A stretch of DNA of 64,000 nt, taken from assembly GCA_036971475.1 (NCBI GenBank), contig JBAIZL010000006.1, forward strand, positions 9,869,656-9,933,655, written 5' to 3'. The stretch comes from Prosapia bicincta (Eukaryota > Arthropoda > Insecta > Hemiptera > Cercopidae). Position 1 is the stretch's first letter. The number at the start of each line of letters is the position of its first letter. Positions 51,105-61,506 of this stretch are shown here, in pieces. The position numbers were made by a program, and so were the translations under genes. The notes beneath the pieces are model-generated. The model saw only the letters and a list, made by a program, of their open reading frames with translations. It was not told where the DNA came from and did no database searches.

Positions 51105-54100
51105 ATTACTCGTATAACACATACAATAGATAATTTCTGCGAGTAACATGCAATTCTATGGTCAATTCTGTATCGTTTATGCTATTAAAATTAGAATTCT
51201 ATTTTTGGAAGAAATCGAAAAAATCCATGAAATATGCTTTTTTTAGTGTAAAAAAATAATATTATGATTACTCGTATAACACATACAATAGATAATTTCT
51301 GCGAGTACCATGCAATTCTATGGTCAATTCTGTATCGTTTAAGCTATTAAAATAAGAATTCTATTTTTGGAAGAAATCGAAAAAATCCATGAACTATAGT
51401 TCTTGCTTTTTTAAGTGTAAAAATTTAATATTATGATTACTCGTATAACACATACAATAGATAATTTCTGCGGGTACCATGCAATTCTATGGTCAATTCT
51501 GTATCGTTTAAGCTATTAAAATAAGAATTCTATTTTTGGAAGAAATCGAAAAAATCCATGAACTATAGTTCATGCTTTTTTTAGTGTAAAAATCTAATAT
51601 TATGATTACTCGTATAACACATACAATAGATAATTTCTGCTAGTACCATGCAATTCTATGGTCAATTCTGTATCGTTTAAGCTATTAAAATAAGAATTAT
51701 ATTTTTGGAAGAAATCGAAAAAATCCATGAACTATAGTTCATGATTTTTTTAGTGTAAATATTTAATATTATGATTACTCGTATAACACATACAATAGAT
51801 AATTTCTGCGAGTACCATGCAATTCTATGGTCAATTCTGTATCGTTTATGCTATTAAATTTAGAATTCTATTTTTGGAAGAAATCGAAAAAATCCATGAA
51901 CTATGCTTTTTTTAGTGTAAAAAAATAATATTATGATTACTCGTATAACACATACAATAGATAATTTCTTTGAGTACCATGCAATTCTATGGTCAATTCT
52001 GTATCGTTTAAGCTATTAAAATAAGAATTCTATTTTTGGAAGAAATCGAAAAAATCCATGAACTATATAGTTCATGCTTTTTTTAGTGTAAAAATTTAAT
52101 ATTACGATTACTCGTATAACACATACAATAGATAATTTCTGCGAGTACCATGCAATTCTATGGTCAATTCTGTATCGTTTAAGCTATTAAAATAAGAATT
52201 CTATTTTTGGAAGAAATCGAAAAAATCCATGAACTATAGTTCATGCTTTTTTTAGTGTAAAAATTTAATATTATGAATACTCGTATAACACATACAATAG
52301 CTAATTTCTGCGGGTACCATGCAATTCTATGGTCAGTTCTGTATCGTTTAAGCTATTAAAATAAGAATTCTATTTTTGGAAGAAATCGAAAAAATCCATG
52401 TAAAAATTTAATATTATGATTACTCGTATAACACATACAATAGATAATTTCTGCGGGTACCATGCAATTCTATGGTCAATTCTGTATCGTTTAAGCTATT
52501 AAAATAAGAATTCTATTTTTGGAAGAAATCGAAAAAATCCATGAACTATAGTTCATGCTTTTTTTAGTGTAAAAATATAATATTATGGTTACTCGAATAA
52601 CACATACAATAGCTAATTTCTGCGGGTACCATGCAATTCTATGTTCAATTCTGTATCGTTTAAGCTATTAAAATAAGAATTCTATTTTTGGAAGAAATCG
52701 AAAAAATCCATGAACTATAGTTCATGCTTTTTTTAGTGTAAAAATTTAATATTATGATTACTCGTATAACACATACAATAGATAATTTCTGCGGGTACCA
52801 TGCAATTCTATGGTCAATTCTGTATCGTTTAAGCTATTAAAATAAGAATTCTATTTTTGGAAGAAATCGAAAAAATCCATGAACTATAGTTCATGCTTTT
52901 TTTAGTGTAAAAATTTAATATTATGATTACTCGTATAACACATACAATAGATAATTTCTGCGAGTACCATGCAATTCTATGGTAAATTCTGTATCGTTTA
53001 AGCTATTAAAATAAGAATTCTATTTTTGGAAGAAATCGAAAAAATCCATGAACTATAGTTCATGCTTTTTTTAGTGTAAAAATTTAATATTATGATTACT
53101 CGTATAACACATACAATAGATAATTTCTGCGAGTACCATGCAATTCTATGGTCAATTCTGTATCGTTTAAGCTAATAAAATAAGAATTCTATTTTTGGAA
53201 GAAATCGAAAAAATCCATGAACTATAGTTCATGCTTTTTTTAGTGTAAAAATTAAATATTATGATTACTCGTATAACACATACAATAGCTAATTTCTGCG
53301 GGTACCATGCAACTCTATGGTCAGTTCTGTATCGTTTAAGCTATTAAAATAAGAATTCTATTTTTGGAAGAAATCGAAAAAATCCATGAACTATAGTTCA
53401 TGCTTTTTTTAGTGTAAAAATTTAATATTATGATTACTCGTATAACACATACAATAGATAATTTCTGCGGGTACCATGCAATTCTATGGTCAATTCTGTA
53501 TCGTTTAAGCTATTAAAATAAGAATTCTATTTTTGAAGAAATCGAAAAAATCCATGAACTATAGTTCATGCTTTTTATAGTGTAAAAATTTAATATTATG
53601 ATTACTCGTATAACACATACTATAGATAATTTCTGCGAGTACCATGCAATTCCATGGTCAATTCTGTATCGTTTAAGCTATTAAAATAAGAATTCTATTT
53701 TTGGAAGAAATCGAAAAAATCCATGAACTCTAGTCATGCTTTTTTTAGTGTAAAAATTTAATATTATGATTACTCGTATAACACATACAATAGATAATTT
53801 CTGCGGGTACCATGCAATTCTATGGCCAATTCTGTATCGTTTAAGCTATTAAAATAAGAATTCTATTTTTGGAAGAAATCGAAAAAATCCATGAACTATA
53901 GTTCTTGCTTTTTTAAGTGTAAAAATTTAATATTATGATTACTCGTATAACACATACAATAGATAATTTCTGCGGGTACCATGCAATTCTATGGTCAATT
54001 CTGTATCGTTTAAGCTATTAAAATAAGAATTCTATTTTTGGAAGAAATCGAAAAAATCCATGAACTATAGTTCATGCTTTTTTTAGTGTAAAAATTTAAT

Positions 54101-54275
54101 ATTATGATTACTCGTATAACACATACAATAGATAATTTCTGCGGGTACCATGCAATTCTATGGTCAATTCTGTATCGTTTAAGCTATTAAAATAAGAATT
54201 CTATTTTTGGAAGAAATCGAAAAAATCCATAAACTATAGTTCATGCTTTTTTTAGTGTAAAAATTTAATATTATG
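51105..54275 (+). repeat. Monomers of the GCGGGTACC subfamily
   Basis: From about 51470 many monomers read GCGGGTACC in place of GCGAGTACC, which creates a KpnI site (GGTACC). I saw none to the left. The stretch includes a 143-bp truncated monomer (52276-52418), a 20-bp dyad (52057-52076), the GTTACTCGAATAAC unit (52588-52601), CTAATTTC units with CAACTCTATGGTCAG, and NcoI-creating TTCCATGG units. The interval from about 51.9 to 52.9 kb is echoed at 59.4-60.4 kb and again at 60.6-61.6 kb. Confidence 0.82.
52276..52418 (+). repeat. 143-bp truncated monomer lacking the dyad (three copies)
   Basis: CATG is followed directly by TAAAAATTTAATATTATG: 26 bases from the dyad through the T7 run are missing. 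TG occurs at both deletion edges (caTG and agTG), a 2-base microhomology. Related units are at 59808-59949 (142 bp, with a further lost base and CTAAATTGG) and 60966-61108 (143 bp). All three are preceded by a monomer ending in the normal dyad and begin GAATACTCG, and all are followed one monomer later by GTTACTCGAATAAC. Confidence 0.9.
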
Positions 54276-56283
54276 ATTACTCGTATAACACATACAATAG
54301 ATAATTTCTGCGAGTACCATGCAATTCTATGGTCAATTCTGTATCGTTTAAGCTAATAAAATAAGAATTCTATTTTTGGAAGAAATCGAAAAAATCCATG
54401 AACTATAGTTCATGCTTTTTTTAGTGTAAAAATTTAATAATATGATTACTCGTATAACACATACAATAGCTAATTTCTGCGGGTACCATGCAACTCTATG
54501 GTCAGTTCTGTATCGTTTAAGCTATTAAAATAAGAATTCTATTTTTGGAAGAAATCGAAAAAATCCATGAACTATAGTTCATGCTTTTTTTAGTGTAAAA
54601 ATTTAATATTATGATTACTCGTATAACACATACAATAGATAATTTCTGCGGGTACCATGCAATTCTATGGTCAATTCTGTATCGTTTAAGCTATTAAAAT
54701 AAGAATTCTATTTTTGAAGAAATCGAAAAAATCCATGAACTATAGTTCATGCTTTTTTTAGTGTAAAAATTTAATATTATGATTACTCGTATAACACATA
54801 CTATAGATAATTTCAGCGAGTACCATGCAATTCCATGGTCAATTCTGTATCGTTTAAGCTATTAAAATAAGAATTCTATTTTTGGAAGAAATCGAAAAAA
54901 TCCATGAACTCTAGTTCATGCTTTTTTTAGTGTAAAAATTTAATATTATGATTACTCGTATAACACATACAATAGATAATTTCTGCGGGTACCATGCAAT
55001 TCAATGGTCAATTCTGTATCGTTTAAGCTGTTAAAATAAGAATTCTATTTTTGGAAGAAATCGAAAAAATCCATGAACTATAGTTCATGCTTATTTTAGT
55101 GTAAAAATTTAATATTATGATTACTCGTATAACACATACAATAGATAATTTCTGCGAGTACCATGCAATTCTATGGTCAATTCTATATCGTTTATGCTAT
55201 TAAAATAAGAATTCTATTTTTGGAAGAAATCGAAAAAATCCATGAACTATAGTTCATGCTTTTTGTAGTGTAAAAATTTAATATTATGATTACTCTTATA
55301 ACAAATACAATAGATAATTTCTGCGAGTACCATGCAATTCTATGGTCAATTCTGTATCGTTTAAGCTGTTAAAATAGGAATTCTATTTTTGGAAGAAATC
55401 GAAAAAATCCATGAACTATAGTTCATGCTTTTTTTAGTGTAAAAATTTAATAATGTGATTACTCGTATAACACATACAATAGATAATTTCTCCGAGTACC
55501 ATGCAATTCTATGGTCAATTCTGTATCGTTTATGCTATTAAAATTAGAATTCTATTTTTGGAAGAAATCGAAAAAATCCATGAACTATAGTTCATGCTTT
55601 TTTTAAAGTAAAAATTTAATATTATGATTACTCGTATAACACATACAATAGATAATTTCTGCTAGTACCATGCAATTCTATGGTCAATTCTGTATCGTTT
55701 AAGCTATTAAAATAAGAATTATATTTTTGGAAGAAATCGAAAAAATCCATGAAGTTCATGATTTTTTTAGTGTAAATATTTAATATTATGATTACTCGTA
55801 TAACACATACAATAGAAAATTTCTGCGAGTACCATGCAATTCTATGGTCAATTCTGTATCGTTTAAGCTGTTAAAATAGAAATTCTATTTTTGGAAGAAA
55901 TCGAAAAAATCCATGAACTATGCTTTTTTTAGTGTAAAAAAATAATATTATGATTACTCGTATAACACATACAATAGATAATTTCTGCGAGTAACATGCA
56001 ATTCTATGGTCAATTCTGTATCGTTTATGCTATTAAAATTAGAATTCTATTTTTGGAAGAAATCGAAAAAATCCATGAACTATGCTTTTTTTAGTATAAA
56101 AAAATAATATTATGATTACTCGTATAACACATACAATAGATAATTTCTGCGAGTACCATGCAATTCTATGGTCAATTCTGTATCGTTTAAGCTATTAAAA
56201 TAAGAATTCTATTTTTGGAAGAAATCGAAAAAATCCATGAACTATAGTTCTTGCTTTTTTAAGTGTAAAAATTTAATATTATG
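54276..56283 (+). repeat. HOR block G, copy 1 (2008 bp)
   Basis: Series: AAGCTAATAAAA, TAGCTAATTTC with CAACTCTATGGTCAG, TTTTTGAAGAAATCG, ACTATAGATAATTTCAGC with TTCCATGG, CAATTCAATGG with GCTTATTTTAG, GTTCATGCTTTTTGTAG, ATAACAAATAC, TTTCTCCGAG, GCTAGTACC with GAATTATAT, CATGAAGTTCATG (55748-55760), AGAAAATTTC, and two monomers with the truncated dyad CATGAACTATGC. The 54831/56839 and 55748/57756 pairs give the same 2008-bp offset. Confidence 0.92.
55912..55940 (+). repeat. Truncated dyad CATGAACTATGC with linked A7 run
   Basis: Seven bases of the dyad's right arm (AGTTCAT) are missing, leaving CATGAACTATGC before the T7 run. AT at the edges could be microhomology. The change is linked to GTAAAAAAATAATATT in place of GTAAAAATTTAATATT. 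The same unit type starts its CATG at 51895, 55912, 56074, 57920, 58082 and 58751; a further-altered form (CATGAAATATGC) is at 51226. None was seen before 51 kb. Confidence 0.88.
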
Positions 56284-58291
56284 ATTACTCGTATAACACA
56301 TACAATAGATAATTTCTGCGAGTACCATGCAATTCTATGGTCAATTCTGTATCGTTTAAGCTAATAAAATAAGAATTCTATTTTTGGAAGAAATCGAAAA
56401 AATCCATGAACTATAGTTCATGCTTTTTTTAGTGTAAAAATTTAATAATATGATTACTCGTATAACACATACAATAGCTAATTTCTGCGGGTACCATGCA
56501 ACTCTATGGTCAGTTCTGTATCGTTTAAGCTATTAAAATAAGAATTCTATTTTTGGAAGAAATCGAAAAAATCCATGAACTATAGTTCATGCTTTTTTTA
56601 GTGTAAAAATTTAATATTATGATTACTCGTATAACACATACAATAGATAATTTCTGCGGGTACCATGCAATTCTATGGTCAATTCTGTATCGTTTAAGCT
56701 ATTAAAATAAGAATTCTATTTTTGAAGAAATCGAAAAAATCCATGAACTATAGTTCATGCTTTTTTTAGTGTAAAAATTTAATATTATGATTACTCGTAT
56801 AACACATACTATAGATAATTTCAGCGAGTACCATGCAATTCCATGGTCAATTCTGTATCGTTTAAGCTATTAAAATAAGAATTCTATTTTTGGAAGAAAT
56901 CGAAAAAATCCATGAACTCTAGTTCATGCTTTTTTTAGTGTAAAAATTTAATATTATGATTACTCGTATAACACATACAATAGATAATTTCTGCGGGTAC
57001 CATGCAATTCAATGGTCAATTCTGTATCGTTTAAGCTGTTAAAATAAGAATTCTATTTTTGGAAGAAATCGAAAAAATCCATGAACTATAGTTCATGCTT
57101 ATTTTAGTGTAAAAATTTAATATTATGATTACTCGTATAACACATACAATAGATAATTTCTGCGAGTACCATGCAATTCTATGGTCAATTCTATATCGTT
57201 TATGCTATTAAAATAAGAATTCTATTTTTGGAAGAAATCGAAAAAATCCATGAACTATAGTTCATGCTTTTTGTAGTGTAAAAATTTAATATTATGATTA
57301 CTCTTATAACAAATACAATAGATAATTTCTGCGAGTACCATGCAATTCTATGGTCAATTCTGTATCGTTTAAGCTGTTAAAATAGGAATTCTATTTTTGG
57401 AAGAAATCGAAAAAATCCATGAACTATAGTTCATGCTTTTTTTAGTGTAAAAATTTAATAATGTGATTACTCGTATAACACATACAATAGATAATTTCTC
57501 CGAGTACCATGCAATTCTATGGTCAATTCTGTATCGTTTATGCTATTAAAATTAGAATTCTATTTTTGGAAGAAATCGAAAAAATCCATGAACTATAGTT
57601 CATGCTTTTTTTAGTGTAAAAATTTAATATTATGATTACTCGTATAACACATACAATAGATAATTTCTGCTAGTACCATGCAATTCTATGGTCAATTCTG
57701 TATCGTTTAAGCTATTAAAATAAGAATTATATTTTTGGAAGAAATCGAAAAAATCCATGAAGTTCATGATTTTTTTAGTGTAAATATTTAATATTATGAT
57801 TACTCGTATAACACATACAATAGAAAATTTCTGCGAGTACCATGCAATTCTATGGTCAATTCTGTATCGTTTAAGCTGTTAAAATAGAAATTCTATTTTT
57901 GGAAGAAATCGAAAAAATCCATGAACTATGCTTTTTTTAGTGTAAAAAAATAATATTATGATTACTCGTATAACACATACAATAGATAATTTCTGCGAGT
58001 AACATGCAATTCTATGGTCAATTCTGTATCGTTTATGCTATTAAAATTAGAATTCTATTTTTGGAAGAAATCGAAAAAATCCATGAACTATGCTTTTTTT
58101 AGTATAAAAAAATAATATTATGATTACTCGTATAACACATACAATAGATAATTTCTGCGAGTACCATGCAATTCTATGGTCAATTCTGTATCGTTTAAGC
58201 TATTAAAATAAGAATTCTATTTTTGGAAGAAATCGAAAAAATCCATGAACTATAGTTCTTGCTTTTTTAAGTGTAAAAATTTAATATTATG
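56284..58291 (+). repeat. HOR block G, copy 2 (2008 bp)
   Basis: Exactly adjacent to copy 1 and the same length. The only difference I noticed in the 2 kb is near 55605 in copy 1 (TTTTTAAAGTAAAAA) against TTTTTAGTGTAAAAA here. This is the youngest-looking duplication in the window, or a candidate assembly duplication. Confidence 0.92.
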
Positions 58292-59190
58292 ATTACTCGT
58301 ATAACACATACAATAGATAATTTCTGCGGGTACCATGCAATTCTATGTTCAATTCTGTATCGTTTAAGCTATTAAAATAAGAATTCTATTTTTGGAAGAA
58401 ATCGAAAAAATCCATGAACTATAGTTCATGCTTTTTTTAGTGTAAAAATTTAATATTATGATTACTCGTATAACACATACAATAGATAATTTCTGCTAGT
58501 ACCATGCAATTCTATGGTCAATTCTGTATCGTTTAAGCTATTAAAATAAGAATTATATTTTTGGAAGAAATCGAAAAAATCCATGAACTATAGTTCATGA
58601 TTTTTTTAGTGTAAATATTTAATATTATGATTACTCGTATAACACATACAATAGATAATTTCTGCGAGTACCATGCAATTCTATGGTCAATTCTGTATCG
58701 TTTATGCTATTAAAATTAGAATTCTATTTTTGGAAGAAATCGAAAAAATCCATGAACTATGCTTTTTTTAGTGTAAAAAAATAATATTATGATTACTCGT
58801 ATAACAGATACAATAGATAATTTTTGCGAGTACCATGCAATTCTATGGTCAATTCTGTATCGTTTAAGCTGTTAAAATAGGAATTCTATTTTTGGAAGAA
58901 ATCGAAAAAATCCATGAACTATAGTTCATGCTTTTTTTAGTGTAAAAATTTAATATTATGATTACTCGTATAACACATACAATAGATAATTTCTGCGAGT
59001 ACCATGCAATTCTATGGTCAATTCTGTATCGTTTATGCTATTAAAATTAGAATTCTATTTTTGGAAGAAATCGAAAAAATCCATGAACTATAGTTCATGC
59101 TTTTTTTAGTGTAAAAATTTAATATTATGATTACTCGTATAACACATACAATAGATAATTTCTGCTAGTACCATGCAATTCTATGGTCAA
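58292..59190 (+). repeat. Monomers between blocks G and H
   Basis: Five to six monomers: GCGGGTACC with CTATGTTCAATTC, GCTAGTACC with GAATTATAT and CATGATTTTTTTAG, a truncated-dyad unit (58751), ATAACAGATAC with TTTTTGCGAG and GCTGTTAAAATAGG, and an AAAATTAG unit. All are known types from elsewhere in the right third. Confidence 0.75.
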
Positions 59191-61506
59191 TTCTGTATCG
59201 TTTAAGCTATTAAAATAAGAATTATATTTTTGGAAGAAATCGAAAAAATCCATGAACTATAGTTCATGATTTTTTTAGTGTAAATATTTAATATTATGAT
59301 TACTCGTATAACACATACAATAGATAATTTCTGCGAGTACCATGCAATTCTATGGTCAATTCTGTATCGTTTAAGCTGTTAAAATAGGAATTCTATTTTT
59401 GGAAGAAATCGAAAAAATCCATGAACTATAGTTCATGCTTTTTTTAGTGTAAAAATTTAATATTATGATTACTCGTATAACACATACAATAGATAATTTC
59501 TGCGAGTACCATGCAATTCTATGGTCAATTCTGTATCGTTTAAGCTATTAAAATAAGAATTCTATTTTTGGAAGAAATCGAAAAAATCCATGAACTATAT
59601 AGTTCATGCTTTTTTTAGTGTAAAAATTTAATATTACGATTACTCGTATAACACATACAATAGATAATTTCTGCGAGTACCATGCAATTCTATGGTCAAT
59701 TCTGTATCGTTTAAGCTATTAAAATAAGAATTCTATTTTTGGAAGAAATCGAAAAAATCCATGAACTATAGTTCATGCTTTTTTTAGTGTAAAAATTTAA
59801 TATTATGAATACTCGTATAACACATACAATAGCTAATTTCTGCGGGTACCATGCAATTCTATGGTCAGTTCTGTATCGTTTAAGCTATTAAAATAAGAAT
59901 TCTAAATTGGAAGAAATCGAAAAAATCCATGTAAAAATTTAATATTATGATTACTCGTATAACACATACAATAGATAATTTCTGCGGGTACCATGCAATT
60001 CTATGGTCAATTCTGTATCGTTTAAGCTATTAAAATAAGAATTCTATTTTTGGAAGAAATCGAAAAAATCCATGAACTATAGTTCATGCTTTTTTTAGTG
60101 TAAAAATATAATATTATGGTTACTCGAATAACACATACAATAGCTAATTTCTGCGGGTACCATGCAATTCTATGTTCAATTCTGTATCGTTTAAGCTATT
60201 AAAATAAGAATTCTATTTTTGGAAGAAATCGAAAAAATCCATGAACTATAGTTCATGCTTTTTTTAGTGTAAAAATTTAATATTATGATTACTCGTATAA
60301 CACATACAATAGATAATTTCTGCGGGTACCATGCAATTCTATGGTCAATTCTGTATCGTTTAAGCTATTAAAATAAGAATTATATTTTTGGAAGAAATCG
60401 AAAAAATCCATGAACTATAGTTCATGATTTTTTTAGTGTAAATATTTAATATTATGATTACTCGTATAACACATACAATAGATAATTTCTGCGAGTACCA
60501 TGCAATTCTATGGTCAATTCTGTATCGTTTAAGCTGTTAAAATAGGAATTCTATTTTTGGAAGAAATCGAAAAAATCCATGAACTATAGTTCATGCTTTT
60601 TTTAGTGTAAAAATTTAATATTATGATTACTCGTATAACACATACAATAGATAATTTCTGCGAGTACCATGCAATTCTATGGTCAATTCTGTATCGTTTA
60701 AGCTATTAAAATAAGAATTCTATTTTTGGAAGAAATCGAAAAAATCCATGAACTATATAGTTCATGCTTTTTTTAGTGTAAAAATTTAATATTACGATTA
60801 CTCGTATAACACATACAATAGATAATTTCTGCGAGTACCATGCAATTCTATGGTCAATTCTGTATCGTTTAAGCTAATAAAATAAGAATTCTATTTTTGG
60901 AAGAAATCGAAAAAATCCATGAACTATAGTTCATGCTTTTTTTAGTGTAAAAATTTAATATTATGAATACTCGTATAACACATACAATAGCTAATTTCTG
61001 CGGGTACCATGCAATTCTATGGTCAGTTCTGTATCGTTTAAGCTATTAAAATAAGAATTCTATTTTTGGAAGAAATCGAAAAAATCCATGTAAAAATTTA
61101 ATATTATGATTACTCGTATAACACATACAATAGATAATTTCTGCGGGTACCATGCAATTCTATGGTCAATTCTGTATCGTTTAAGCTATTAAAATAAGAA
61201 TTCTATTTTTGGAAGAAATCGAAAAAATCCATGAACTATATATAGTTCATGCTTTTTTTAGTGTAAAAATATAATATTATGGTTACTCGAATAACACATA
61301 CAATAGCTAATTTCTGCGGGTACCATGCAATTCTATGTTCAATTCTGTATCGTTTAAGCTATTAAAATAAGAATTCTATTTTTGGAAGAAATCGAAAAAA
61401 TCCATGAACTATAGTTCATGCTTTTTTTAGTGTAAAAATTTAATATTATGATTACTCGTATAACACATACAATAGATAATTTCTGCGGGTACCATGCAAT
61501 TCTATG
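59191..61506 (+). repeat. HOR block H (two copies, 1158-bp period)
   Basis: Series repeated at 1158 bp: GAATTATAT with CATGATTTTTTTAG, GCTGTTAAAATAGG (59375/60533), a 20-bp dyad (59589/60747), ATTACGATTACTC, GAATACTCG with the truncated 142/143-bp monomer (59808/60966), and GTTACTCGAATAAC (60119/61282, offset 1163 because the second copy gains four bases in a 22-bp dyad at 61230-61251 and one elsewhere). A third, older or parental copy of the core lies 7.53 kb upstream (52057, 52276, 52588). Confidence 0.85.
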
